From: Marinomonas sp. IMCC 4694
Lineage (GTDB): Bacteria > Pseudomonadota > Gammaproteobacteria > Pseudomonadales > Marinomonadaceae
Length of the DNA: 64,000 nucleotides
Assembly (NCBI RefSeq): GCF_008122525.1
Contig: NZ_VSRV01000001.1
Coordinates: 1,488,001-1,552,000, forward strand
Reading direction: 5' to 3'
The notes beneath the pieces are model-generated. The model searched no databases and was not told the origin of the DNA. It was given only the letters and a program-made list of their open reading frames with translations. This document shows positions 42,868 through 52,433 of this stretch, one piece after another. Made by a program: the position numbers and the translations under genes. The first letter of the stretch is position 1; every line of letters begins with the position of its first letter.

Positions 42868-44175
42868 ATGACGACTTCTTCCAAAACATTTTTTAAGGCC
42901 AGCCTTGTTGCGATGTCCGTCGCTGCGGCGTCCTCCGCTTACTCAGCAGGTTTTGCGCTCAATGACCACAGTGCAACAGCATCGGGCAAAGCACTGGCTG
43001 GTGTTGCGGCCACGAATGAAGACATTTCAGGCAGTTTCTGGAACCCTGCGTTGTTCACCAATGCCAATAAAACCACCGTCTATGCTTCTGGCGCGTACGT
43101 TATGCCCAGCATGGAGGTGAGTAATATCGCGGCCAACAATTCAGCTATTGCGGGCGGCACATCCATATCAGGTTCTACGAGCAACAATGATTCTGTTGAT
43201 AATACTTTAGTGCCGTCATTGTATATTGCAAAACCTTTGTCAGATAAAACGATTGCGGGTTTGTCTTTGAACGTACCTTTTGGGTTATCGGGTAATTATG
43301 GAGATGAATGGGCAGGTCGATTCCATGCCACAGAAACATCTCTTCAAGATATTGCCTTAAGCTTTGCCCTTGCTCATCGTTTAAATGACTGGGCCTCAGT
43401 GGGTGCCAGTGTCCAACTTCATAAAGCTGAGGTTGTTCTTGGCTCTGCGGTAGGTTTTGTCGGAAGAGAAGGCGATGGCCGGATTCAAGCGGATGATACT
43501 GGTTATGGCTACAGCTTTGGTGTGGCGTTAGAGCCCAAAAAAGGCACTCGCCTTGGGTTGGGTTATCGCAGTGAAGTGGACTTAGATTTTGAAGGTGACG
43601 TTAAATACACTGATGTTGCTGATTTAAATGCAGTTTTGACCGCCAGAGGAATGGCAAACTTAGTTGACACTACCTTAAGTGATTCCATTACATTGCCTTC
43701 CGTTTTAACTGTGAGTCTTGAGCAAGAAGTGACGAAGGATCTTACTTTTGGTTTAACCGCAATAAAAACGGGATGGAGCGCCCTTGATGGACTAAACATT
43801 GATTTCGATAGCGGCCAGTCTAATTCTGTTCTGACCTTCGGCTTTGAAGACCAGTGGATGTATGCCGCAGGTTTGACGTTTGCCTATTCTGACAAGTTGA
43901 CGCTTCGTTCTGGTATTGCAATGGATAATTCACCGGTGACAGACGAGTATCGTTCAGCTCGAACGCCAGACGGCGATCGTAAATGGATCTCTGTGGGTGG
44001 CACGTACGACTTTAATGACATGACCTCCGCCACTTTTGCCTTCACACACGTGATGATTGAAGACGTATCAGTGAATCGTACTGGTTTAACAGAAGATGCG
44101 GCGCGTGGTAAATTGCAAGCCGATTACAGCTCTTCAGCCAATACCATTTCTGTTGCGATGAACATGGCGTTCTAA
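42868..44175 (+). CDS. FadL/TodX-family outer-membrane transport protein
   Basis: The 435-residue outer-membrane beta-barrel takes up long-chain fatty acids or other hydrophobic compounds. It has a signal peptide (about 1-26, SSAYSA cleavage), then the FadL hatch start GFALNDHSATASGKALAGVA and SGSFWNPALF, NVPFGLSGNY, and a C-terminal aromatic end NMAF. GGAG lies 8 nt upstream of the ATG, and a terminator follows. The 250 bp before it carry no supported gene. Substrate is not readable from sequence. Confidence 0.92.
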   Translation: MTTSSKTFFKASLVAMSVAAASSAYSAGFALNDHSATASGKALAGVAATNEDISGSFWNPALFTNANKTTVYASGAYVMPSMEVSNIAANNSAIAGGTSISGSTSNNDSVDNTLVPSLYIAKPLSDKTIAGLSLNVPFGLSGNYGDEWAGRFHATETSLQDIALSFALAHRLNDWASVGASVQLHKAEVVLGSAVGFVGREGDGRIQADDTGYGYSFGVALEPKKGTRLGLGYRSEVDLDFEGDVKYTDVADLNAVLTARGMANLVDTTLSDSITLPSVLTVSLEQEVTKDLTFGLTAIKTGWSALDGLNIDFDSGQSNSVLTFGFEDQWMYAAGLTFAYSDKLTLRSGIAMDNSPVTDEYRSARTPDGDRKWISVGGTYDFNDMTSATFAFTHVMIEDVSVNRTGLTEDAARGKLQADYSSSANTISVAMNMAF

Positions 44176-44205
44176 TCGCGCGGAGCGTGTCTTAAGAGCA
44201 AAGTA

Positions 44206-44240
44206 AAACCAGGGTTCTTTTTTGAACTCTGGTTTTTTTT
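44206..44240 (+). terminator. Intrinsic terminator after the FadL gene
   Basis: AACCAGGGTTC and GAACTCTGGTT pair across a T-rich loop (one mismatch), followed by eight T. Confidence 0.9.
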
Positions 44241-44350
44241 GTTTTGCTGCTGCTTTGCTGCTGCTTTGTGGCTGCCTTATGACAAGGCAATACAGCGTAT
44301 CATTACATAAGATGAAACAGGAGAGCTGAGCTTTGCTTAGGGGTATGTGC

Positions 44351-46618
44351 TTAGTACACCATACGCAGTTCTTTGGCTTTGGCGTTGTTTTGCTCTGTCC
44401 AGTCTAACAAGGGAGACGGCTTTCCAAAGTAGTAGCCTTGTAAGGTGTGACAACCAAGCGCGACGAGAAGGTTAGCTTGTTCTTGTGTTTCAATGCCCTC
44501 TGCTATGACTTGCATATTAAGTGACTCAGCCAATTGTATGGTGGATTTAACAATGTCTATGTGTCTTTGGTCTTGGGGTAACGGCGAGACAAAACGACGA
44601 TCAATTTTTAAAATATTGGCCGGAATATCAACCAATTGCCCCAGCGATGCCTGCCCTGTACCAAAATCGTCTATAGCAATCTTGTAGCCATATTGTGACA
44701 AGCTTCGCAGTCGCTTATGAATAAGTGGGTGTGTCATGACCGAGCTGGTTTCAGTGATTTCTAATTCAAGCATACTGCTTAGCCATGAGTTGTCTGCGGC
44801 CAATGACATTAACAAAGCAAAGAAAGCGTCGTTCATTAATTCTTGACCGGCTAAGTTAAACGCGATGGGCGTGCGTATGTGCTCCTTGTGCCATTGTGTC
44901 AGGGTAACCACGAGTTCTTTTATAAGATTTTCAGCCAGCAGTGGCAATAACCCCAACTCTTCGGCAATTCTGATAAAGACAATAGGAGACACATATTTGC
45001 CGTCAGTTTGCCATCGTGCGAGTGCTTCAAATGAGCGTATCTGTCCATTTGGGGTTACTTGAGGTTGCAACCAAATACGTATTTCTTTCTTTTTGATCGC
45101 GTCACACAGCTTTAACCCCAATCTATGTTCTTCCACTAACTTGTTTTCAAGGTCATGATTATAGTAAGAACAACGCCCGTTACTGGTTGAATATTCCAAT
45201 GCCATTTCACAGTGCTCTAGTAATTCTTCAGCGGTTCCGCCATCGGTATGGTAGTAAGCAATACCAACTTGATAGTCCATATTAAGTCGACGACCATCCA
45301 TTGTAATTTGGCTGGGTAAGATAGAGTGAATCAATGCGGAAAGGTTTTTTTGTATTAAATAGGTTTGTCCTAGAGGAATAAAACAGGCGAATTTAACGCC
45401 ACGTAGACGGCCGATGACCGCTTCTTTGGATAACTTTTTTTGTAATGTCTTTGAAAAACTGAGAATAATTCTGTTGGCTCTGTCCCTACCATACTGCTTA
45501 TTGAGTAGCTTAAATTGACAGATTCGCACAATAAACATCGCTCCCGTCAGATGCTTGTCTTGTTCGTTGATGCCTATATTAACCTGGCGACAAAAGTGCC
45601 GATGATTGGGCAGCAAGGTTAATAAATCAAAATGAGCAAGACGGCTGTTGGTTTGCTGGGTGGTTTCGAGCTCTTGCTGCATGGCGTGAAGTTGGCTGGT
45701 ATTTTGTAAATGCAAAACATAAACGTCATGTCGTGTTACTGATGCGCGACGGACCTCGATGTAAACCTGAGGGTTTTGTTTTAAGGTGCACTGGGCAATA
45801 TTGGATTGCCAAAAAAAAGTAATACGATGATTTTTTTGATGCACGGTAACCGGCGTTAGCCAATCCGAGATGCTTGTATCGGAGAAAGTCTGGTTTCGCG
45901 ATTCAGAAAGTAGTTCACGAGCCAATTGGTTGGCCTTTACTATTTTGCCTCGTTGGTCACAGAGTAAGGTTGACGTACCTGACTTTTCAAAAAAGTCTTC
46001 ACACATGATGGCGGTAGCATTGAGTGTTTTGTTAAGCCGTTTCATGTTGGACGCATTATTTTCCAGCGTTTGAATGATTCTGGAGACAGCAAGCGGTAGG
46101 CTGATACTTAACGTAATAAAGGTTAATAGTTGGAAGTAAAAGGCAGACGATAGGCCCGTTTGTGTCGCATCAAAATTATCCGATGCGGTTAACAAAAAGG
46201 GATACACATTAAACACCATAGCGATCAATGCGGCTTTCACATTAAACAATAACCGTATGATCAAGGGCAAAATATACAAAGAAACAAGAGCGTATTTTTG
46301 GGCATCATGTTCCCCGCTAAACGTGAGTAGCACTAAGCTGGTTATGATCAAGGTAACAATAAACACAATGGATACGAGCCTAGTGTACTGTCGACTGAAA
46401 TACAGTAATCCGCCTAGTAAGAAAAGGTAAGCTGTGTTGACGCCAAGAAATGAGCGCTCAGTTGGAAAAAAAACAGAGCGGATTTCCGACACAGCAAAAA
46501 CCGCCATCGTCAATATGAGCAATACTCGTAATGCACTTTTTTGCAAATGCCCCTGGCTTTCGTCTGTCAAGGAGTCTGCGTAGGTCGTAAAATAACGTTT
46601 GATAAATTCAATAAACAT
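44351..46618 (-). CDS. Membrane-bound GGDEF/EAL protein with degenerate GGDEF
   Basis: The 755-residue protein is a probable c-di-GMP phosphodiesterase. Six or so membrane helices (about 25-190) are followed by a PAS-like segment (about 205-320), a GGDEF domain and an EAL domain. At the cyclase active site (about 404-408) the text is RGVKF instead of GGDEF, so synthesis is unlikely. The EAL domain is complete: FEALARW (about 530), ELEITETS, IDDFGTGQASL, LKIDRRFV, AEGIETQEQ and QGYYFGKP. The GGDEF part may bind GTP or regulate. Single gene. Confidence 0.9.
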   Translation of the reverse strand: MFIEFIKRYFTTYADSLTDESQGHLQKSALRVLLILTMAVFAVSEIRSVFFPTERSFLGVNTAYLFLLGGLLYFSRQYTRLVSIVFIVTLIITSLVLLTFSGEHDAQKYALVSLYILPLIIRLLFNVKAALIAMVFNVYPFLLTASDNFDATQTGLSSAFYFQLLTFITLSISLPLAVSRIIQTLENNASNMKRLNKTLNATAIMCEDFFEKSGTSTLLCDQRGKIVKANQLARELLSESRNQTFSDTSISDWLTPVTVHQKNHRITFFWQSNIAQCTLKQNPQVYIEVRRASVTRHDVYVLHLQNTSQLHAMQQELETTQQTNSRLAHFDLLTLLPNHRHFCRQVNIGINEQDKHLTGAMFIVRICQFKLLNKQYGRDRANRIILSFSKTLQKKLSKEAVIGRLRGVKFACFIPLGQTYLIQKNLSALIHSILPSQITMDGRRLNMDYQVGIAYYHTDGGTAEELLEHCEMALEYSTSNGRCSYYNHDLENKLVEEHRLGLKLCDAIKKKEIRIWLQPQVTPNGQIRSFEALARWQTDGKYVSPIVFIRIAEELGLLPLLAENLIKELVVTLTQWHKEHIRTPIAFNLAGQELMNDAFFALLMSLAADNSWLSSMLELEITETSSVMTHPLIHKRLRSLSQYGYKIAIDDFGTGQASLGQLVDIPANILKIDRRFVSPLPQDQRHIDIVKSTIQLAESLNMQVIAEGIETQEQANLLVALGCHTLQGYYFGKPSPLLDWTEQNNAKAKELRMVY

Positions 46619-46730
46619 TTTTTAGTTTCATCTTTTTGATTAAATACACCCATATTGCTCAATGCTTTTTATCAACATTACTTAAAAACCACGCATTTAA
46701 CTATATTTGTATCTATTTGTAACTAGAACT

Positions 46731-47840
46731 TTACACATTGATACGTTTCAGATGGTTATCCCACTGAATGTCAATGTGCTTTTTAACCAAACGACTGTTT
46801 TTTGAGACAGGGTTGGTGAGGCGCTGAGCGCCTGTTCCACTGGTTACAAGAAACTCATAAGCATTGTTTGTCGCGATCAAGCCACACACATCACGACAGT
46901 TTTCGATCCCAAGAAAGGTGTTCGAAGCAAGGTGCCAAAATGCCACCAATCCTCCTTTAGGTGTACTGACGGCAAGCACGTCACCTGTCGAATCAAAGCA
47001 CACGCTGCCGCAATATTGTTTAAATCGGACTCTGATAGCCTCAGGCGGTGTCAGGTACTGTAAGGTTGTTTGACCAAGCCGAGACAAGCCGACAAGAGGG
47101 ACCTGATCCCGTATGTCCCCTTGGTATTGAAAGCCCAATGCGACCGTGCCTTCGGCGTTGACATCGAGGTGACGAATGCTCAATTTGTGCCATTCATCGG
47201 GGTGAAACGATTCATTTAAAATGCGGCCATCGACTAAGTGTAAGTAAGTAACATTGGGTTTCATCGTCGATAGATTCAAAATAGTTCGTTCTTCGTCTGG
47301 GTGAGTTTTCAGCCCACCGTTGGCGATCACTAATACATGTTGATTTAAGAAAATGGCTTCATGTGGGCCAATGCCATTGCTGCTGAAAGTTGCAACGACT
47401 TGCCCAGATGGCCAGTCACGTACGACTATTTTGCCTTGGCCTGTTGGGTAATGGTTTTCCTGTGTGATCAGTGCTTTGCCATTTTTGGTAAAGAGTGCAT
47501 GACCGTAAAAATGGTGCTCATGCTGCGGCTCAATACGCTGGATTCTTTGGTGGCTAGACACGTCGAAAAAGTCGATAAAAAAACCTGGTCTTCGAGCGAC
47601 AATGCCGACGATGCTCTGATTAGGGTGAATGACTGGCGCGTGTGCTCGGTCGGTTAACGGGGTCGTCCATATAAAACGACCTTGCTCGTCAAACAGCCCA
47701 AAATGATGAGATTGCGTGCCCAGCGAATACGCCGACGCAAACAAAGCCGAACCAGAGGAGCTGCTTTGGGTCAATGTCGCCCATGACGGTGCGCCGAGTA
47801 CTGCCCCGCTCAAAGCAAGAAACGACCGTCTGTTAAGCAT
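46731..47840 (-). CDS. DUF1513 domain protein, exported
   Basis: The 369-residue protein has an N-terminal RRSFLALSGAVLGAPSWA, a Tat-like twin-arginine signal, and a predicted beta-propeller-like body (repeated short strands, GPHEAIFLNQHVLVIANGG, CFDSTGDVLAVSTPKGG). It belongs to DUF1513, known as the partner of imelysin and di-heme proteins in iron-regulated operons. GGAG lies 7 nt before the ATG, and only 2 bp separate it from the preceding imelysin gene. The function is unproven; a periplasmic iron-related role is inferred from the operon. Confidence 0.85.
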   Translation of the reverse strand: MLNRRSFLALSGAVLGAPSWATLTQSSSSGSALFASAYSLGTQSHHFGLFDEQGRFIWTTPLTDRAHAPVIHPNQSIVGIVARRPGFFIDFFDVSSHQRIQRIEPQHEHHFYGHALFTKNGKALITQENHYPTGQGKIVVRDWPSGQVVATFSSNGIGPHEAIFLNQHVLVIANGGLKTHPDEERTILNLSTMKPNVTYLHLVDGRILNESFHPDEWHKLSIRHLDVNAEGTVALGFQYQGDIRDQVPLVGLSRLGQTTLQYLTPPEAIRVRFKQYCGSVCFDSTGDVLAVSTPKGGLVAFWHLASNTFLGIENCRDVCGLIATNNAYEFLVTSGTGAQRLTNPVSKNSRLVKKHIDIQWDNHLKRINV

Positions 47841-47842
47841 GG

Positions 47843-48898
47843 CTAATCTCCATCACGGCTGTTAAAACCAATCTGAAATCCCAACGAAGTGACCAAGTTC
47901 GTAAGGTAGGTTTGGCTGTTTGAAATCGATTTCACTAGCGGTGTCGCGAGCTCAACCCGTTCTACTTGAGTGCGGCCTGGTTGGAAAAAATCATCGGGCA
48001 ATTGTTGAGACAGTTGGCGATTTTTTATGAGCTGCAGCTCCAATTGTTCGGCTAGCTCAGGGCTTGTTTGTTGTGCGATTTCGTATAAAGAAGGGGACCC
48101 AGCATGATAAATTTCACCATACGATTGTAGATTTCGTTGTATGGCTTTAAGTGGTAAGTCGCTACGATAAAACTCTGCAAGTTTTAAATTTTCACGAGTA
48201 TTATAGCCAATCGGCGTTTCTAATTTGGCGTCTTTGACGGCCGACATGTGTTCGATCCATTGTTGCAAAAACTGTTCTAAGGCGACGCTTTCAGGGTCAA
48301 ATCCAGTGCCTTCTTCGTCAAACACCCAGTCTTGTGCGCTGGCGCCTTGCCATTGTTTTTCGACCTCACTGGCACTGTCTAGGTGATGACGAGTGATTTT
48401 TAAAAGCAATTGACAGTGGTCAGCCGATTTAACTGGCTCAAAATCTGGATGATACAGCAGGCTTTCAATGGCTGTTAATCCTCTTACCGCGATACTGGCG
48501 GATGTCCAGAATTTAGGCGCTTCCATCACTGCTGGGTCGCCTTGTACTAGGGTTCTGAGTTGTCTTTGCGTGACCCCCTTTTTGTCGGGCCAATACTCAA
48601 ACGCGTAATACCTCATAAAATAGGTCACAGGGCCAAAGTTTAACCACTGTATCCGCTGCCAATCTAATGCATTTTGTTGAAACGCACCTTGTGCCACTAG
48701 CAAAGTCTGTGGTGAGGGCGCCTTACAAAAGTCAGCCGTTCGTTGCTGCAACGACGCCGATGAAATGGTGTAGTCTTGGTATCCCTGTTGGATAACCTGG
48801 GATGTTATCCCGCTTAAAGGGCCTTCCCACTGTCCGGCGTACAGTAAAAATGGGCTGGTGCTAATCGCCAGAGCGAACAGTTTTGGAAAATATTTCAT
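47843..48898 (-). CDS. Imelysin-family periplasmic protein (degenerate metal motif)
   Basis: A 351-residue exported helical protein (signal about 1-21, LYAGQ) of the imelysin/peptidase M75 family. The family motif GxHxxE appears as GLTAIE, so the His of the presumed metal site is Thr. ATG 48898 shares one base with the TGA of the di-heme gene and has GGAG 8 nt upstream, giving translational coupling. It is the third gene of the Fur-linked set. It may bind iron differently from the upstream imelysin or serve as a partner; neither is known. Confidence 0.82.
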   Translation of the reverse strand: MKYFPKLFALAISTSPFLLYAGQWEGPLSGITSQVIQQGYQDYTISSASLQQRTADFCKAPSPQTLLVAQGAFQQNALDWQRIQWLNFGPVTYFMRYYAFEYWPDKKGVTQRQLRTLVQGDPAVMEAPKFWTSASIAVRGLTAIESLLYHPDFEPVKSADHCQLLLKITRHHLDSASEVEKQWQGASAQDWVFDEEGTGFDPESVALEQFLQQWIEHMSAVKDAKLETPIGYNTRENLKLAEFYRSDLPLKAIQRNLQSYGEIYHAGSPSLYEIAQQTSPELAEQLELQLIKNRQLSQQLPDDFFQPGRTQVERVELATPLVKSISNSQTYLTNLVTSLGFQIGFNSRDGD

Positions 48899-50274
48899 CA
48901 AAGTGACTCCAAAAAATGAATGAGTGTTTTACGATCTGCTGAGTTTAACGCTTTATAAAATTGTTGGCTGGGTTGTGCCTCGCCTCCGTGCCATAAAATA
49001 GCCTCTTCTAGTGTTCGGGCTCTGCCGTCATGGAGAAAACCTTGTCTTTTAGACACTGTTTCGGAGAGCCCTATTCCCCATAGCGGAGCTGTTCGCCATT
49101 CTCTTGGCTGCGCGGAAAACGCTGGAAAGCCGCTGGCCAGTCCTTCTCCCATATCGTGCAGTAACATGTCGGTAAAAGGGTAAAAGGTGCGATTATTTAA
49201 CCCTTGAAACGTTGAGTTTTCGCCCGTATGCATTTTGGGTGTATGGCAGCTTGCACAGCGACCCTGGTCAAATAGGCGCTTTCCTGCCAAAAAAGAGGGA
49301 TCTTGTAGGCGCCGCATCGCGGGAGGCGCAGACAAAGCAATAAAGACATTGACCAGTCGCATTTGTTGTCTGTCAACTTCTAGGTTATCTAAATGTACGC
49401 TGTTGCCATTGGGGCTGTTTACACAGCCTTGCTGAAAAACGGTGCAGTCACCGGACGCATTCGGCAAAATTGGTGTTGATAGCCCCAAGTCTATATTAAA
49501 AGCTTGCTGGTTTTGCTCGCTCAACCTTGCTGTGGTGGCTTTGTAACCGAAGCGCCCTAGCTGTATATTGCCGTCGATTAGAATCCGGTTTGGGCGGCCA
49601 CTGATGCCATCATTATCTAAATCGTCAGGGTCGCTATTGGCAAGAATAACGTCGTCTGGGATATGGTCTAAGAGCCCCATGCCGACTAACGGGGGGGACA
49701 CGAGCAAAGTGTGGCCTGTCAGAGCGTCGAGTTTGCCATAATTAAGCGTGTTCCAGTGTAACTTTGGCTGCCTTAATTCGACCGTTGTACCATCATCGAA
49801 TGTTTCAATCTGAGTCAGATAGGTAAGATGATAGTCGCCTTCTGGCTCAATGCCAGGAGCATTATGATGTTGAAACTGATGGCCATAACGGGAGTCGCCG
49901 ATGTGAGGGAAAATGCCTTCGATGGTGGACGAAGCAGACGCCGTGTTTTTCCCAAGGCGAACAACAAAAGACGGCACAGAAGCCCCATTGATGTGTGCTT
50001 CAGGTGCATGGCCTCGACCATTGTTTACGTGGCAGTTTTGACAGGAGCGAGCGTTGTACAGTGGCCCTAATCCGTCACTGGCGGTCGTTGACGAGGGGGC
50101 GGGGACCCACAGTTTTTGAAAGATTGCTTCACCAATTTTGTGTTCTAATTTTTGGTGTGCGCTTATTCCACTTATGGGGTGTGTATAGTCACTCGCCAAC
50201 GCCGTATTTTGTAAACAAAAAAAACCGACGCAGGCGCCAGCTATTAATTGGAAGGGCATTACTCTTGTCATCAT
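48898..50274 (-). CDS. Di-heme cytochrome c oxidoreductase (DHOR, DUF1111 type)
   Basis: The 458-residue exported protein has a signal peptide (about 1-28) and two haem c motifs, SCQNCH (Cys 78, 81) and RCASCH (Cys 340, 343). It matches the di-heme thiol-oxidoreductase/DUF1111 family, relatives of MauG and cytochrome c peroxidases. It would transfer electrons in the periplasm, possibly changing the redox state of iron handled by the imelysins; this is inference. It lies between the two imelysin genes, 133 bp after the first. Confidence 0.9.
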   Translation of the reverse strand: MMTRVMPFQLIAGACVGFFCLQNTALASDYTHPISGISAHQKLEHKIGEAIFQKLWVPAPSSTTASDGLGPLYNARSCQNCHVNNGRGHAPEAHINGASVPSFVVRLGKNTASASSTIEGIFPHIGDSRYGHQFQHHNAPGIEPEGDYHLTYLTQIETFDDGTTVELRQPKLHWNTLNYGKLDALTGHTLLVSPPLVGMGLLDHIPDDVILANSDPDDLDNDGISGRPNRILIDGNIQLGRFGYKATTARLSEQNQQAFNIDLGLSTPILPNASGDCTVFQQGCVNSPNGNSVHLDNLEVDRQQMRLVNVFIALSAPPAMRRLQDPSFLAGKRLFDQGRCASCHTPKMHTGENSTFQGLNNRTFYPFTDMLLHDMGEGLASGFPAFSAQPREWRTAPLWGIGLSETVSKRQGFLHDGRARTLEEAILWHGGEAQPSQQFYKALNSADRKTLIHFLESL

Positions 50275-50406
50275 AGGTGGATACAGCTCTTAACCGATAC
50301 ACTACACCACGTCCCTGTGGCTTTTTTAAATAGGTTTGATAGAGGAAACGTTCATGTTTGCTTTATGGAAACGCCGTTTTTAAACCATGGCTTAGTCAAA
50401 CGCGGC

Positions 50407-51699
50407 TTATTCAAACACGGCGCCAGGGTTGTCTAAGCTATCTGAGCCTTCCAGCGTAATATCTTGAAGATTTAATTGATGGATTACCTCTTCTGTCGAG
50501 CGTGTTTCTTCCACTAAAGCGTCCACAAAATTTTGTACAAGTTGGTTTCCTTTTGTGTTGTTCATCGCGATCAGAACATCAAACGTTTGGCCTTGTATAG
50601 CGGCGTCGACCATGGCTTGAGCCGCGGCTTCGGTTGCATTTAGTTTTTGTTTCATGTCTGTGTCAAGGGCGCTGTTCTGTTCAGCGACAATCGCCGACAG
50701 AGATGCGCCTTTTAGCCAGCTGCCGTCAACGCGCTTGTATTCTCCCAAGTAAACATTTTTGATGCCCTTGGCGTCATAATAATGTGACCAGTGGGTATTG
50801 TCAGAGAAGCAATCGTGTTCTTCTTCTGGGTCATGGAGCATTAATCCCAGTTTGGTTCTTTCGCCCCCCAATTCGCCATAGGCCAAACTGCCCATCCCGG
50901 TCAGTATAGTCGACAAGCCTTGATCTGGAGTTTGCTGCAGCAGTGCGAGACGAGCGGCACCGGTCTTCTGCCAGTTGTTCGCCATTTCCTCTAAGTCAGA
51001 AATAAGCAAATCTGTCGCAGCGACCAAATAATCGCGGCGACGATCACAGTGGCCATTTGAGCAGTTAGCTAGGTCAAAATCGGTAGCGGGTCTTTCACCT
51101 GCGCCTGGGTTAGTGCCATGTAAATCTTGACCCCATAATAAAAACTCAATGGCGTGATAGCCGCTTGCCACATTGGCTTCTACGCCATCGGCTTCTTGTA
51201 AGTGGTTTGCAATCAAATCGGGGGTAATGATCGAAGTGTCAACTGTTTCACCAGCAATTACCAGCTGTTTAGATGCGATGACATTGGCGGTATACAGCTC
51301 GTTTAAATCCGATTCACTTCCGTAGCTGCTTTTGGCTACGTAGTCAATTAGCCCTTCGTCAAGCGGCCACGCGTTCACTCTTCCTTCCCAGTCATCCACG
51401 ATGGCATTACCAAAACGATAGACTTCACTTTGCTGATAAGGAACACGAGCCGCAATCCAAGCGGTTCGTGCCGCAGACAAGTTTTCTTCGGTTGGTTCGG
51501 TTAAGAGTACGGCAATAGAGGCGCGTAAGTGCTTGGCGGTGGTTAGAGAATCCTCATAAATCGCTTCCGCTATGTCGGCATAGTGAACCACTACCGACGC
51601 TGCCGACACGGTATTAGATTCTTGCTTTACCATGGCTGGGCCACAAGCCGTTAACATGGCGGCTGTGATACCAAGGGCAATAGGGGTGAGTCGTTTCAT
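50407..51699 (-). CDS. Imelysin-family iron-regulated lipoprotein (IrpA-like)
   Basis: The 430-residue protein begins with a lipoprotein signal MKRLTPIALGITAAMLTACG (Cys lipobox TAC). The imelysin fold carries the intact GxHxxE motif as GYHAIEFLLWGQDLHG, and a second repeat-like helical half with the conserved GERPATDF. ATG 51699 has GGAG 8 nt upstream; the longer frame to 51759 would overlap the Fur box and is rejected. Relatives (IrpA, ICMP) are iron-regulated and thought to bind iron at the cell surface or periplasm. It heads the four-gene set with a 132-bp gap to the di-heme gene. Confidence 0.9.
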   Translation of the reverse strand: MKRLTPIALGITAAMLTACGPAMVKQESNTVSAASVVVHYADIAEAIYEDSLTTAKHLRASIAVLLTEPTEENLSAARTAWIAARVPYQQSEVYRFGNAIVDDWEGRVNAWPLDEGLIDYVAKSSYGSESDLNELYTANVIASKQLVIAGETVDTSIITPDLIANHLQEADGVEANVASGYHAIEFLLWGQDLHGTNPGAGERPATDFDLANCSNGHCDRRRDYLVAATDLLISDLEEMANNWQKTGAARLALLQQTPDQGLSTILTGMGSLAYGELGGERTKLGLMLHDPEEEHDCFSDNTHWSHYYDAKGIKNVYLGEYKRVDGSWLKGASLSAIVAEQNSALDTDMKQKLNATEAAAQAMVDAAIQGQTFDVLIAMNNTKGNQLVQNFVDALVEETRSTEEVIHQLNLQDITLEGSDSLDNPGAVFE

Positions 51700-51743
51700 G
51701 TTTGAATCTCCAATAGGTTTTAGTGTAATTATAGTATTGGAAA

Positions 51744-51758
51744 TGAAAACGATTATCA
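51744..51758. promoter_or_regulatory. Fur box of the imelysin operon
   Basis: TGAAAACGATTATCA fits the 7-1-7 Fur consensus TGATAATnATTATCA at 12 of 14 positions, with a perfect right half. It ends 45 bp upstream of the imelysin ATG. Confidence 0.75.
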
Positions 51759-51824
51759 ATAAATATATTGGAAGGCTTGTTAGCGTGCTGTCCAGCCGCT
51801 AGAGCGTGTTCTGCTTTAATGGCG

Positions 51825-52409
51825 TTATTGGCGACACTGATAGTGAAATGTGGTGTTGGCCGCCTCTTTTAAATTGTAATCGCAGGCCCTTTCCCTCAAT
51901 AAATGCTGGCCTTCCCATGACACGCTCATACTAACAGGCGATTTGTCTCTGTAACTCGGAATAAATCGATACGCAGCCACAACGTCAATAGCGCTGTTTG
52001 GGCCCAGTTGTATAGAGTGTCCAATGAGTCGTTGGCGTGTTTCTGAATTGTATAAAGTGTAATCCGTTGTGTATTCTTGATCGCCGTTTTGGTGAGAAAA
52101 ATTGAGCCATATTTTACGGTAACTTTGGTGCTCGGATGTGGGGTTAACAAACCGTAACTTGGTGTAGATGATTTGCGGGTGAGATAGGCTGGCGCGCGCA
52201 TTCTGGCTTACTTTTAAGTAGGTGGTGTTGGGTTCTTGCCAAGGTAAATGGCTACCAAAGGACGCATCAACAATCTGAATGGTTTCACTTTCAAAATGAG
52301 CGCTTATGTACTGCACAATGTCCTTGATAGGCGCGTACAGGGCGAGTGAAAAAGCACCCAATAGGGTTAGTTTATGTAAATTTTTAATCGCACTGAGACG
52401 TTTTAACAT
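51825..52409 (-). CDS. Unknown membrane-anchored protein under tandem LexA boxes
   Basis: The 194-residue protein belongs to no family I recognise. A single N-terminal hydrophobic helix (about 13-31, LTLLGAFSLALYAPI) precedes about 160 mostly polar, beta-rich residues. These include KLRFVNPTSEHQSYRKIWLN and a basic stretch, with late cysteines at about 175 and 191. It looks like a type II membrane protein with a periplasmic domain. AGGA lies 7 nt before the ATG. Two CTG-N10-CAG LexA boxes lie 25 and 43 bp upstream, so damage induction is expected. It is followed by the Fur-regulated imelysin gene; a toxin-like, stress or envelope role are all possible. Confidence 0.75.
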   Translation of the reverse strand: MLKRLSAIKNLHKLTLLGAFSLALYAPIKDIVQYISAHFESETIQIVDASFGSHLPWQEPNTTYLKVSQNARASLSHPQIIYTKLRFVNPTSEHQSYRKIWLNFSHQNGDQEYTTDYTLYNSETRQRLIGHSIQLGPNSAIDVVAAYRFIPSYRDKSPVSMSVSWEGQHLLRERACDYNLKEAANTTFHYQCRQ

Positions 52410-52433
52410 GGCTAAGTCCTAACTATTAAGTAA

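Noticed and set aside
42666..42896. 76-codon ORF before the FadL gene
   Set aside because: No ribosome-binding site, unusual composition and overlap with the well-supported FadL start.
44246..44276. Short TGCTGCTTTG direct repeats after the FadL terminator
   Set aside because: Two to three imperfect copies in non-coding DNA with no linked feature; likely trivial slippage.
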